This document shows, in pieces, positions 26,370 to 35,606 of a stretch of 64,000 nucleotides of DNA. Every line of letters begins with the position of its first letter. Position 1 is the first letter of the stretch. The translations under genes were made by a program, and so were the position numbers. Source of the stretch: Methylocystis sp. L43 (GTDB lineage: Bacteria; Pseudomonadota; Alphaproteobacteria; Rhizobiales; Beijerinckiaceae); the NCBI RefSeq assembly GCF_015709525.1, contig NZ_JADNRA010000021.1, positions 46,261 through 110,260 of the forward strand, given 5' to 3'. A model generated the notes under the pieces. It worked only from the letters and a program-made list of their open reading frames with translations, made no database searches and was not told the origin of the DNA.

Positions 26370-27035
26370 ATGAGCCACGACACTCCTGCTTACGGCCTTT
26401 GGTCGCTCGTCATCATCAACACAATATTCTTCATCTTCTTCGCCGCGAGCTTCAGCGTCGGCGGATGGAAAAAGAACTGGCGATCGCTTGGGCCCTATTC
26501 GGCTTTTATCCTGGCGCTCTTCGCGGAAATGTATGGCTTTCCGTTGACGATCTATTTCCTATCGGGATGGCTCGCAACGCGTTACCCGAACCTAGACTTG
26601 TATTCCCACGAGGCCGGCCATCTATGGTCCACCATCTTTGGACTGAAAGGCGACCCGCATTTTAGCCTTCTCCATATTTTCAGCCTGGTAGCGATCGCCG
26701 GCGGGTTCATCCTTCTCGCCCAATCGTGGAGGCGACTCTATGACGCGCAAAAACGCGGCGTCGTGGCGACGACCGGACCTTATGCCCATATCCGTCACCC
26801 GCAATATGTCGGGTTCGTCGCCATTATGTTTGGCTTCCTGTTGCAATGGCCAACAATCCCGACCCTCGTCATGTTCCCGATCATGACGTTCGTTTACGCG
26901 CGGCTGGCGCGCCGCGAGGAGCAAGATTCACTCGAACGTTACGGAGACCCCTACCGCGTCTACGTGGAACGCGTGCCGGCGTTCATTCCAAAATTGTCGG
27001 GAACGCGATCCCCTCAACGCAGACGCCTCCCTTGA
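26370..27035 (+). CDS. Isoprenylcysteine carboxyl-methyltransferase-like membrane protein
   Basis: A 221-residue polytopic protein. Four or more helices are visible, and the C-terminal ICMT/PEMT motif reads 'GPYAHIRHPQYVGFVAIMFGF', then 'YARLARREEQDSLERYGDPYRVYVERVPAFIP'. Such proteins use SAM at the membrane. In bacteria members next to DUF2933 genes occur in metal-resistance clusters, with unknown substrate. It forms a tight pair with the gene upstream. A classical prenylcysteine substrate is not expected in bacteria. Confidence 0.82.
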   Translation: MSHDTPAYGLWSLVIINTIFFIFFAASFSVGGWKKNWRSLGPYSAFILALFAEMYGFPLTIYFLSGWLATRYPNLDLYSHEAGHLWSTIFGLKGDPHFSLLHIFSLVAIAGGFILLAQSWRRLYDAQKRGVVATTGPYAHIRHPQYVGFVAIMFGFLLQWPTIPTLVMFPIMTFVYARLARREEQDSLERYGDPYRVYVERVPAFIPKLSGTRSPQRRRLP

Positions 27036-27076
27036 CTGAACCCGACGCTATCGGCGCGTCCTGACGGAGTACGGCT

Positions 27077-28981
27077 ATGACCGCCAATCAGAAAGCCATG
27101 AGCTGCGAGCATTCCAAAGAAGGCGTGCGCGCGCTCGCCACACCAATCGGCGCTTCGTCGGCCATTACTAACGGGGACGCGATCCCGAGGTTCACGGCCC
27201 ACGATCAAAGCGACGCGTCCGCAAGCCTGATCGCCTACCAGCGCGATTTCGCCGAGCGCTCAATCCTCTTCTTGGACGCTCTACGCCAGCGCGCGGACAA
27301 TCTGCTCGAACACGATCGCCTCGGCTTGCCTGCGCTGCTCAACTTCAAATGGGAGATGCTCATCGATGCGCGCGCTTTCGAGCATCCGGCCAATTACGCG
27401 CTTCTAAGAATTACGGAGGCGCATGGGCATCATGCCGAGACATGCCTCCAGACTGAAAAACCCCCCGTCCTGATTGTCGACCCGCGCGCGGGGCACGGAC
27501 CGGGCATTGGCGGGTTCAAGCGCGAGTCCGAAGTCGGCATGGCGCTGCTCGAAGGCCATCCCGTCTATTTTGTAATCTTCTTTCCGGAGCCTTGCGAAGG
27601 ACAGACGCTCGCCGACGTGCTGCATGCGCTGCGGCGCTTCGTCGAAGAGGTCGCGCGTCGTCATCCGGGCAAGCCGCCGATCCTCTATGGTAATTGCCAG
27701 GCCGGCTGGGCCATTACGCTGCTATCGGCCGACTGTCATGGCCTTGTGGGGCCGGCTGTTCTCAACGGCTCGCCGGTTTCCTATTGGGCCGGTGAATCCG
27801 GCTTCAATCCGGCGCGACTCGCCGCTGGTCTGCTCGGCGGCGTGTGGCTGACACATTTTCTGGCCGATCTCGGCAACGGGCGCCTCGACGGCGCCTGGCT
27901 CGCGCAGAATTTCGAGACGTTGAAGCCTGGAAATGCGCTTTGGGACAAATACGCTAATCTTTTTTCGCACATCGACGCCGAGCGCGAGCGCTTCCTAGAT
28001 TTCGAGCGCTGGTGGAGCGGGTTTCACAGCCTGAGCCGCGAGGAAATCCTTGCGATTGTAGAGAATCTATTCATTGGCGATCAACTCGAGCAAGGCGTGT
28101 TTCGCGTTTGCGCCAATTGCTTCGCGGACCTGCGCAAAATCAAAAATCCTCTGGTGATCTTTGCCTCCTATGGCGACAATATCACGCCGCCGCATCAGGC
28201 GCTCGGCTGGATCCCGTTCGTCTATAAGAACACGGGAGATCTCAAGGCCGCCGGGCAGCGAATTATCTACCTCACCAACCCTCACGTCGGCCACCTCGGC
28301 ATATTTGTCTCAGCGTCAATCGCCCGCTTCGAGCATCGCGCTATTTTGGAGGGCCTCGACGACATCGCGGCGCTGCCGCCGGGTCTTTATGAAATGAAGA
28401 TAGAAAACCCGGGTGGCGATCCTGATTGCCATAGGCCAAAATATTCAGTCCGCTTCGAACCCCGCGACGTCTCAGAGCTGAAGTTCGATTACCCAGTCGA
28501 GGCGTTCGAACGCGTCCGCGCCGTCTCACAAATCGGGAATTTGTTCTACTCCACATTCGTCAGCCCGTGGGTGAATGCGCTATCGAACCCCTGGACAGCG
28601 AATTATTTGCGCTGGATGCATCCAATGCGGACAACCCGCTACTTGCTGTCGGAGCAATTCTCGCCTTGGATGTATGGAGTCGCGGAAATTGCACGGATGG
28701 TCGAGAAGGGGAGAACGCCGCTGGCCGAGACGAACTCTTTTCTCGTTCGCGAACGAGAGGTGGCGGGACGAATATCAACCGCTCTCGATGAATTTCGGGC
28801 GTGGCGAGACGCAGCCGAGGAACAGGTCTTCGCGCTGCTCTATGGCTCCCAGCCAGGGATAAGACGGCAGCGAAAGGAATCTGCCAACCGGGAACATGTT
28901 CACGTCGCGGATGGCGCGGCCTTGGTCATTCAGGACATGAAACCGATTCAGGCCGCCGAAGGCAAGATGGCGGAGCCGTAG
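27077..28981 (+). CDS. DUF3141 protein (PHA synthase/alpha-beta hydrolase-like)
   Basis: A 634-residue protein. The PhaC-like nucleophile elbow is 'YGNCQAGWAITLL', with Cys207 as probable nucleophile. Other conserved parts are 'VLIVDPRAGHGPGIGGFKRESEVG' and 'CANCFADLRKIKNPLVIFASYGDNITPP'. A His is in 'NPHVGHLGIF'. DUF3141 genes commonly sit with phosphate acetyltransferase, acetate kinase and PPK2, as here. It may act on acyl-CoA or polyhydroxyalkanoate, but activity is not established. The ATG has a GGAG site. It is the first gene of a probable transcript with the truncated pta. Confidence 0.85.
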   Translation: MTANQKAMSCEHSKEGVRALATPIGASSAITNGDAIPRFTAHDQSDASASLIAYQRDFAERSILFLDALRQRADNLLEHDRLGLPALLNFKWEMLIDARAFEHPANYALLRITEAHGHHAETCLQTEKPPVLIVDPRAGHGPGIGGFKRESEVGMALLEGHPVYFVIFFPEPCEGQTLADVLHALRRFVEEVARRHPGKPPILYGNCQAGWAITLLSADCHGLVGPAVLNGSPVSYWAGESGFNPARLAAGLLGGVWLTHFLADLGNGRLDGAWLAQNFETLKPGNALWDKYANLFSHIDAERERFLDFERWWSGFHSLSREEILAIVENLFIGDQLEQGVFRVCANCFADLRKIKNPLVIFASYGDNITPPHQALGWIPFVYKNTGDLKAAGQRIIYLTNPHVGHLGIFVSASIARFEHRAILEGLDDIAALPPGLYEMKIENPGGDPDCHRPKYSVRFEPRDVSELKFDYPVEAFERVRAVSQIGNLFYSTFVSPWVNALSNPWTANYLRWMHPMRTTRYLLSEQFSPWMYGVAEIARMVEKGRTPLAETNSFLVREREVAGRISTALDEFRAWRDAAEEQVFALLYGSQPGIRRQRKESANREHVHVADGAALVIQDMKPIQAAEGKMAEP

Positions 28982-28985
28982 CGTC

Positions 28986-29234
28986 ATGCCCACGTCTGCA
29001 AAGTCTCTCGAGCATCTCATCGAGACGGCGAAAGAACTGGGACCGATCGGAGTCGCGGTGGCGGATGCCGCGCAAGGCCTGGTCGTTGAGACGCTGAAGA
29101 AAGCTCAGCAATTGGGCTTCGCCGGCGCGGCTCGCTTCGCTCGCCCTCGCGGCGCTGATCCATCACCGGATGCCGCGGCAGCCGATGCATCTCCGGGTTT
29201 CGGCGTCGAGCCTCCCCTGCGCTCCACAACCTGA
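28986..29234 (+). pseudogene. Truncated phosphate acetyltransferase-like N-terminal remnant
   Basis: An 82-codon frame begins 'SLEHLIETAKELGPIGVAVADAAQGLVVETLKKAQQLG'. This resembles the start of phosphate acetyl/butyryl-transferases (or the bifunctional enoyl-CoA hydratase/Pta type) expected after DUF3141. After about residue 50 the sequence becomes Ala/Pro-rich and stops, so about 80% of the enzyme is absent. The reading may be a relic left by deletion between DUF3141 and ppk2. It could still be translated as a short peptide. Confidence 0.6.
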
Positions 29235-29329
29235 GCAGGACTGCTGTCCGATGTTGGAGTGACGATCTTCGCCGACGAAGATTGCGAGATCGCCAGAGGA
29301 GCGGAGCCCAATAATTCTGGGAGGAAGCA

Positions 29330-30136
29330 ATGGCAAAGAAAAATCATGATGCCAAACCCGTGGAGGTTGCTCCCGAGATCAGCAAGGATGAGTATCGGGC
29401 GACATTGCAGGTCTTGCAGGTAGAGCTGGTCAAGTTGCAGAAACACTTCATCGAATGCAACGACAAGATCTTGGTTCTGATCGAGGGTCGCGACGCCGCC
29501 GGCAAAGATGGAGTGATCAAACGGATTGTCCAGCATCTGAGCCCACGCGAAACGCGTGTCGTGGCGCTGGGAAGGCCATCCGATCGCGACCGCACGGCTT
29601 GGTATTTCCAGCGTTACGCGCCTCATTTGCCCGCGGCTCAGGAATTCGTGCTGTTCAACCGCAGTTGGTACAATCGGGCCGGCGTCGAACGCGTGATGAA
29701 TTTCTGCACCGACGTGGAATACGAGGAGTTTATGGACACCGTTCTCGACTTCGAGCACATGCTAGTACGGTCGGGAATAAAGCTTCTCAAATACTATCTC
29801 GATATCAGTCGAGATGAACAAAAGAAACGACTGAAAGATCGCCACGAAGATCCGCTCAAGCAATGGAAAGTGAGCCCGATCGACGCGCAAGCTATCAAGC
29901 ACTGGGACGACTACAGCATCGCGCGAAATGAGATGTTCGCGCGTACGCACAATCCAGTCACGCCCTGGACTGTTGTACGGGCCGACGTCAAGCGGTTGGC
30001 GCGTTTGAACCTTATCAAGGACCTGTTGTCGCGATTGCATTACTGCGACAAGGATGCGGCGTCGCTTCTGGTAAATCCCCAGATCGTTTTCCAATATGAG
30101 GAAACATATATTCGAAACCGCATGATCTCCGCCTGA
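29330..30136 (+). CDS. ppk2: Polyphosphate kinase 2
   Basis: A 268-residue PPK2 enzyme that transfers phosphate between polyphosphate and nucleotides. Walker A is 'IEGRDAAGKDGVIK'. The substrate loop is 'ALGRPSDRDRTAWYFQRY' and the lid motif is 'FNRSWYNRAGVERV', with 'KYYLDISRDEQKKRLKDRHEDPLKQWK' after it. All PPK2 class I features are present and length is typical. It probably keeps GTP/ATP levels during starvation. A second, dead copy lies at 58969-59215. Confidence 0.95.
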   Translation: MAKKNHDAKPVEVAPEISKDEYRATLQVLQVELVKLQKHFIECNDKILVLIEGRDAAGKDGVIKRIVQHLSPRETRVVALGRPSDRDRTAWYFQRYAPHLPAAQEFVLFNRSWYNRAGVERVMNFCTDVEYEEFMDTVLDFEHMLVRSGIKLLKYYLDISRDEQKKRLKDRHEDPLKQWKVSPIDAQAIKHWDDYSIARNEMFARTHNPVTPWTVVRADVKRLARLNLIKDLLSRLHYCDKDAASLLVNPQIVFQYEETYIRNRMISA

Positions 30137-30200
30137 ACCGGAAATTTCGTCGGAAGAGCGCCCGAAATGAGAAGATGACAGCTCGATAAGGAGGAACTCC

Positions 30201-30302
30201 ATGACCGCTCCGGCCGCTGAAAGTAATACTTCGCGCGACGGGCCGTGTCCGGCGACGAGTCTAACAGTAGAGCGCCTGCACAACGTTTCGATTTGCGCAT
30301 AG
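30201..30302 (+). CDS. 33-residue ORF with strong ribosome site
   Basis: ATG 30201 follows AAGGAGGAACTCC, a near-perfect Shine-Dalgarno at ideal spacing, but the peptide (MTAPAAESNTSRDGPC, then TSLTVERLHNVSICA) has no recognised family and stops 88 bases before ppsA. It may be a leader peptide, or the first codons of a gene lost from the cluster. Translation is likely; function unknown. Confidence 0.4.
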   Translation: MTAPAAESNTSRDGPCPATSLTVERLHNVSICA

Positions 30303-30389
30303 GGGGATGAGCTGCGGCCAATATGCTCTGATATCGAATAGGCCCTGACAAAAATCGAGGGCGGAACAACCTTCGCGTGGGAGGATCCA

Positions 30390-32795
30390 ATGGCAGCCGA
30401 CGCCCAACACGTCGTATGGTTCGAAGAGATTACGCGTCACGACGTAGCGCGCGTTGGCGGCAAGAACGCCTCGCTTGGTGAAATGGTCGGCAATCTCGCC
30501 GCAAAGGGCGTCAAGGTCCCGCCCGGGTTTGCGACGACGGCCGAGGCCTATTGGCGCTTCATCGACAGCAACGGATTGAGGGCGACAATGGCCGATGCTC
30601 TCGCCGAACTCGAAGCCGGCGGCCTATCGCTCGCCGAAGCAGGCCAAACCATCCGCCGCGCCATTTTGCGCGGCAGTTGGTCGCCCGAAATGGCTGATGC
30701 GATCACGAGCGCCTACCGCGACCTCTGCCGACGCCTGGGCAAGGCGGAAGCCGACGTCGCCGTCCGTTCGAGCGCAACGGCGGAGGACCTTCCCGACGCC
30801 AGCTTCGCGGGACAACAGGAGACCTATCTCAATATTCGGGGAGAACAGGCCCTGCTCGAGGCATGTCGGCGCTGTTACGCCTCGCTCTTCACCGATCGTG
30901 CGATCAGCTACCGCAAGGCGAAAGGGTTTGACCATATGAAGGTCGCGCTTTCGGTCGGGGTTCAAAGCATGGCGCGTTCCGACATTGGCGGCGCAGGCGT
31001 GATGTTTTCGATCGACACGGAAACCGGCTTCGACAAGGTGGTTTTGATCAACGCGGCCTGGGGTCTTGGCGAGAATGTCGTTCAGGGCGCCGTCGACCCG
31101 GACGAATATCTGACGTTCAAGCCATTTCTCTTCGACGCCGCGCTGTCGCCGATCGTGGAAAAAAAGCGCGGCGACAAGGCGGTCAAGATGATCTACGCCA
31201 GCGACGGCGACCATCCGACGCGCAACGTTCCGACCTCCAAGGCCGAACGCGCCGCCTTTGTCCTCAGCGACCAGGATATCCTGACCTTGTCGCGCTGGGC
31301 CTGCGTCATCGAAAACCATTACGGCCAGCCCATGGACATGGAATGGGCCAAGGACGGCGAGACCGGCGAACTTTTCATCGTGCAGGCGCGACCGGAGACT
31401 GTGCAGTCACGCCGCGAAGCGAACGCCCTGAAGACATATCGGATCAAAAGCAAAGGCCGAAAGATCGTTTCGGGACTCGCCATCGGCGACGCCGTGGTGG
31501 CGGGCAAGGTCTGCGTGATCGAAAGCGCTCGCGACATCGCGCGCTTCGTCGACGGCTCCATCTTGGTCACGCAAACGACCGATCCAGATTGGGTGCCGAT
31601 CATGAAACGGGCCGCAGCGATCATTACCGATCACGGCGGTCGGACGTCACATGCGGCCATCGTCAGTCGCGAGCTTGGTCTGCCAGCGATTGTCGGGGCC
31701 GGCGACGCGACGCATGTCCTGCATGATGAACAGCTCGTAACCGTGTCCTGCGCGGAGGGCGATCTGGGGTTCGTCTATGAAGGCGTGGCCGACTATGAAA
31801 CCGAAGGTCTCGACCTCGCCGCTATTCCAACGACGCGCACCAAGATCATGCTCAACCTTGCCGATCCAGCGGCGGCGTTTCGCTGGTGGCGCATACCTGC
31901 CGATGGAGTCGGTCTTGCGCGCATGGAGTTCGTCATCAACAACCACATCAAGATTCATCCCATGGCTCTCGTCCACTATGACACGCTAAAGAACGAAGAC
32001 GCCAAAAGCAGCATCGCGCAATTGACCTTCGGATATGAAGATAAGACCGAATATTTTGTGGATCGGCTCGCCCATGCGCTCGCGCGCATCGCAGCCTCGC
32101 GCCATCCGGCTCCCGTGATTGTGCGGATGAGCGACTTTAAAACCAACGAATACGCCAATCTGATCGGCGGCGCCGAGTTTGAGCCTAAGGAAGAAAATCC
32201 GATGCTCGGCTTTCGCGGCGCCTCCCGCTATTACTCTCCGCGTTACCGAGAAGGGTTCGCGCTCGAATGCCGCGCCATCCGCCGCGTGCGCGAGCAGATG
32301 GGATTCAAGAATATCATCGTGATGATCCCTTTCTGCCGTTCAACGAAGGAAGCAGACCGCGTCCTCGAGGTCATGGCGGCCAATGGTTTGAAGCGTGGCA
32401 ACGACGGCCTTCAAGTCTATGTGATGTGCGAAATCCCTTCCAACGTGATTTTGGCGAAGGCCTTCGCCGAGCGTTTCGATGGCTTCTCGATCGGCAGCAA
32501 CGACCTGACCCAGCTCACGCTCGGCGTCGACCGCGATTCGACAGATTTGGCGAATCTCTTCGACGAACAGGATGAGGCGGTGAAATGGATGATTCAAACG
32601 GTCATCGCCGAAGCCCGCAAGGCCGGCGCAAAGGTCGGCCTATGCGGACAGGCGCCCAGCGACCATCCCGAGTTCGCCGAGTTTCTCGTCGCATGTGGGA
32701 TCGACTCCATGTCGGTCACGCCGGACAGTTTCATCGCGGCGAAGCGCCACGTGGCGGCGGCGGAGGACGCAGAGATAGAGATGAAGATCAAATAG
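30390..32795 (+). CDS. ppsA: Phosphoenolpyruvate synthase
   Basis: An 801-residue PEP synthase (pyruvate, water dikinase). The N-terminal ATP-grasp part has 'VRSSATAEDLPDASFAGQQET'. The swivelling domain has the phospho-His loop 'GGRTSHAAIVSRELGLPAIVG' (His421). The C-terminal TIM barrel carries 'GFSIGSNDLTQLTLGVDRDS' and the catalytic Cys region 'VGLCGQAPSDHPEF'. ATG 30390 has a GGAGG site. It makes PEP from pyruvate plus ATP and gives a gluconeogenic link to the sugar enzymes further on. Confidence 0.96.
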   Translation: MAADAQHVVWFEEITRHDVARVGGKNASLGEMVGNLAAKGVKVPPGFATTAEAYWRFIDSNGLRATMADALAELEAGGLSLAEAGQTIRRAILRGSWSPEMADAITSAYRDLCRRLGKAEADVAVRSSATAEDLPDASFAGQQETYLNIRGEQALLEACRRCYASLFTDRAISYRKAKGFDHMKVALSVGVQSMARSDIGGAGVMFSIDTETGFDKVVLINAAWGLGENVVQGAVDPDEYLTFKPFLFDAALSPIVEKKRGDKAVKMIYASDGDHPTRNVPTSKAERAAFVLSDQDILTLSRWACVIENHYGQPMDMEWAKDGETGELFIVQARPETVQSRREANALKTYRIKSKGRKIVSGLAIGDAVVAGKVCVIESARDIARFVDGSILVTQTTDPDWVPIMKRAAAIITDHGGRTSHAAIVSRELGLPAIVGAGDATHVLHDEQLVTVSCAEGDLGFVYEGVADYETEGLDLAAIPTTRTKIMLNLADPAAAFRWWRIPADGVGLARMEFVINNHIKIHPMALVHYDTLKNEDAKSSIAQLTFGYEDKTEYFVDRLAHALARIAASRHPAPVIVRMSDFKTNEYANLIGGAEFEPKEENPMLGFRGASRYYSPRYREGFALECRAIRRVREQMGFKNIIVMIPFCRSTKEADRVLEVMAANGLKRGNDGLQVYVMCEIPSNVILAKAFAERFDGFSIGSNDLTQLTLGVDRDSTDLANLFDEQDEAVKWMIQTVIAEARKAGAKVGLCGQAPSDHPEFAEFLVACGIDSMSVTPDSFIAAKRHVAAAEDAEIEMKIK

Positions 32796-32967
32796 GCGTT
32801 AGGGACCAGATGCCGAAGGCTGAACCCTATTGGCCATATCAATGAACTGGCGAAACGTTGATGCGCGAATTTCGCTAAGACGACGAAAGTGAAGTCGGGG
32901 TTTTTCGCGGTTCGCGAGACGACCTCAATCGCCGCGTCTCTCAGCTGTCAAGACACAGGGGGCGGAC

Positions 32968-33990
32968 ATGAAAATCGTGATCTTTGAAGCCGAATCGCGC
33001 GAACGAGCAGCATTCGATAGCTTGACCTCTACCGCTGAACTGCGGCTCGTCGCCGAGCCGCTTGCCGCCGCCAATGTACATAGCTTCTCGGATGCAGAAT
33101 TGATTTCAACATTCATCTATTCGGAGCTCAGCCGCGGGATCCTCGAACAGCTCCCATCCCTGAAGCTGATCTCGACTCGATCGACCGGATACGATCACAT
33201 CGACATGGCCTATTGCGCGGAGCGCGGAATCACCGTCTGCAACGTCCCAAGTTACGGCGAAAACACGGTTGCCGAGCACGTCTTCGCGCTTCTGCTTGCT
33301 CTCAGCCATCGCCTCTTCGAGGCCGTGGAACGCGCGCGTTCCGGCCGATTCTCGCCTGAAGGCCTGCAAGGCTTCGATCTCGCGAGCAAGACGATCGGCG
33401 TCGTTGGCGCAGGAAGCATTGGCCGCCATGTGATTCGCATCGCCAAAGGATTCGGAATGAATGTGCTCGCTTACGACGTGACGACCGATTCGCAGCTCGT
33501 CGAGCATCTCGGATTCCGCTACGCGACCTTTGATGAGCTGCTCGCGCACTCGGATGTGATCACGCTCCACGCTCCGGCGACACCCGCGACTTATCATCTG
33601 CTCTCGGCCAAGACGTTCGCACGGATGAAGAACGGCGTCATCATCGTCAACACGGCGCGCGGAAGCCTGATCGATTCTCTTGCGCTGATCCAAGCGCTCC
33701 GCTCGGGCAAGGTGGCTGGCGCCGGACTCGACGTCTTGCCCGACGAGCCTTTGATCCGCGAGGAGGCCGAACTTATCTGCTCGATCTTCTGCAATCAGCA
33801 CGACCTGCGCGATCTCGTGGCGGATCATGTACTGCTGCGGATGCCAAACGTAATCGTTACGCCGCATAGCGCTTTCAATACAAGGGAAGCCGTAGGTCGA
33901 ATAGTCGAGACCACGGTCGCAAATATCCACGCCTTCCTCGAAGGCCATCCGCAGAACATCGTTAGCAAATCGCCATCGCGCATGAACTAA
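32968..33990 (+). CDS. D-isomer 2-hydroxyacid dehydrogenase (D-lactate dehydrogenase-like)
   Basis: A 340-residue NAD-dependent dehydrogenase. The dinucleotide loop is 'GVVGAGSIGRHVIRIAKGFGM'. The catalytic Arg is in 'VNTARGSLID', the Glu in 'LDVLPDEPLI' and the His in 'TPHSAFNTREAVGRIVETT'. Size and motifs fit D-lactate dehydrogenases, though other 2-hydroxyacids are possible. It follows ppsA by 170 bases. Part of a second copy is found at 45815-45920. It could reduce pyruvate during oxygen limitation. Confidence 0.9.
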   Translation: MKIVIFEAESRERAAFDSLTSTAELRLVAEPLAAANVHSFSDAELISTFIYSELSRGILEQLPSLKLISTRSTGYDHIDMAYCAERGITVCNVPSYGENTVAEHVFALLLALSHRLFEAVERARSGRFSPEGLQGFDLASKTIGVVGAGSIGRHVIRIAKGFGMNVLAYDVTTDSQLVEHLGFRYATFDELLAHSDVITLHAPATPATYHLLSAKTFARMKNGVIIVNTARGSLIDSLALIQALRSGKVAGAGLDVLPDEPLIREEAELICSIFCNQHDLRDLVADHVLLRMPNVIVTPHSAFNTREAVGRIVETTVANIHAFLEGHPQNIVSKSPSRMN

Positions 33991-34057
33991 GCGTCGAGCT
34001 ATTGATCATCGAAGTCCGCCGGGCCAATGTCATGGCGAAAGCGGGAAGCTTTAGGTC

Positions 34058-34340
34058 TTGCGGATGCTGATCGAGCTTAAAGGGTCGGCGGGAGACGGGC
34101 TATTGTCTCACTCGGAATTTTTGGCGGTCGGAGTTGATCCCACGCTCGCGCAAGAACTCCTAGCCGCTAAGGTCACGTTTTCCGGAACGTCAATTACACC
34201 GGAATATCGCCGCTGCTCTCCTGGCTCATCCTCGTTATGATCTTCATTCTCGTCTATGGACTGTTTGTCTAGACGAGCGGGGCAAGGCGATCATGTCGGT
34301 CGCCAGAACAAGGCTAAGGTCTTGGTCCGCAGCATGCAGT
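34058..34340 (+). pseudogene. FtsH-like protease N-terminal remnant
   Basis: Two frames together give 'GDGLLSHSEFLA', a gap, 'DPTLAQELLAAKVTFSG', then 'NYTGISPLLSWLILVMIFILVYGLFV' ending at 34272. A further scrap, 'GRQNKAKVLVRSMQW', follows near 34290-34335. This is the order of the FtsH N-terminus: first motif, periplasmic end, second membrane helix, linker to the AAA domain. The AAA and protease domains are missing, and there is at least one frameshift near 34188. A dead fragment; it may be expressed as a short membrane peptide. Confidence 0.6.
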
Positions 34341-34414
34341 GGCAAGTGAGGAATCCAATACGGATATCGACAATCGCATAAGCGGCGCCTTCGACGAGTC
34401 GATCTCGAATCGGT

Positions 34415-35272
34415 TCACGTGGCAGGCGTTTCCACGGAGGCGATGGATGACAGCGGCTTCATTGCCCGCCAAAAGGTCAGCGACTTCCACCACCGCCCCT
34501 CGACTGTGACTGATTCAAACCCAGCCTCACGCAGATAGATCGGTATCTTTCCTTCGAAGGCGTCGGCCGAGGTCTCGACGTGCGACAGCGGCCGCAGGAC
34601 AATCCGCCACAGCACGCTGTCGGACCGGTCTAAGTCGACTACAATCAACCGTCCGCCCGGCCGAAGGACACGGCCAATTTCCTTGAGGCCGCTTCGCTTC
34701 ACTTCGGCTGGCAGGTGATGGAGGACCAAGCTCAATAGTGCCGCGTCGAAGCTGGCTTCCTCGAAAGGAAGCTCTTCGACAGCAGCCAATTCGAAGGTCG
34801 CCCGACTTCCTTCCTGAGCGGCATTGCGGCGGGCGATCCCCATCATCCTCGGACCAGGATCGAAGCCGATGACTCGACCCGAAGAGCCGACCGCCTCGGC
34901 GGCAAGACGGGTCCATACGCCAGTTCCGCAACCGGCATCGAGGACGCGCTCGCCGGCCTTTAGGGCAGCCACCTCGAGAATTTGCCTCCGGAAAGCGCGA
35001 CCCAATCCGAGCAACGTGCATAAACGGTCGTAAAAGGGCGCGATCCACTCGATGGTCACGCCATCGGTTTCCGGCGCTAGCTCACTTCCGGCCTCCGGTT
35101 GGGACCAACTGAAAATCAAGCCCCATAATATGACGAGCGGACATCCAAGCAGCGCCGTAACGGCCAATGCATGCCACCAGGTGAGTCCGAAAGCGAGCAG
35201 AATGGTGACGGCGACCGCCAAGGATAGTATCGGGTAGAGCCAGGCGTGGTCACGTCTCGATGTTCTCCGCAT
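34415..35272 (-). CDS. Membrane-anchored class I SAM methyltransferase
   Basis: A 285-residue protein. Two N-terminal membrane helices (about residues 12-31 and 33-53) precede a Rossmann methyltransferase domain. Motif I is 'VLDAGCGTGVWTRLA', motif II 'VIGFDPGPRMM', 'EELPFEEASFDAALLSLVLHHL' and 'RVLRPGGRLIVVDLDRSD'. It resembles UbiE/arsenite-methyltransferase-like enzymes, but the Cys residues of ArsM are absent. Substrate unknown. It faces away from the LDH gene. Confidence 0.85.
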   Translation of the reverse strand: MRRTSRRDHAWLYPILSLAVAVTILLAFGLTWWHALAVTALLGCPLVILWGLIFSWSQPEAGSELAPETDGVTIEWIAPFYDRLCTLLGLGRAFRRQILEVAALKAGERVLDAGCGTGVWTRLAAEAVGSSGRVIGFDPGPRMMGIARRNAAQEGSRATFELAAVEELPFEEASFDAALLSLVLHHLPAEVKRSGLKEIGRVLRPGGRLIVVDLDRSDSVLWRIVLRPLSHVETSADAFEGKIPIYLREAGFESVTVEGRWWKSLTFWRAMKPLSSIASVETPAT

Positions 35273-35606
35273 GTCGTTCGTCCCATCAAGTTTTGAAAAC
35301 CTGCTCCAGTTTCAGCGGCCCGATCTCGCTATCATACAAAAGGGGCTTAATGAATGCCGGCAGCGACGATCGGGTTCCGGGACGATCGGGGCTACACGCC
35401 CACACGCGGCAGCCTGGCTTATCGATGGCTTTCATGGCTGTGCTCTCTAGCTTGTGTCGAACCGGCCATCCGTTCCAGACGGGACGTTGGCGATCAGTCA
35501 AATTTCACCCGATCCGGCGAGCGGAAGTAGAAAAAATGGTCCTCGCACTTGGACTGCACCGCTATGATCGAGTGCCCTACCGCACGTTTCAAAGCCGCAG
35601 CGCTAA
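35273..35606. other. Region between methyltransferase and metK fragment
   Basis: No intact gene is recognised in these 334 bases. Because a metK C-terminal scrap follows in the + direction, this stretch may hold unrecognisable remains of the same gene and the minus-strand methyltransferase promoter. Confidence 0.35.

Noticed and set aside
27077..28981. True PHA synthase
   Set aside because: The GNCQAG elbow resembles PhaC, but the overall sequence fits DUF3141, and no phaA/phaB/phasin gene is near.
34000..34030. FNR-type site near TTGATCATCGAA
   Set aside because: Lacks the four-base spacer of TTGAT-N4-ATCAA and lies downstream of the ldh gene, not in front of an obvious start.
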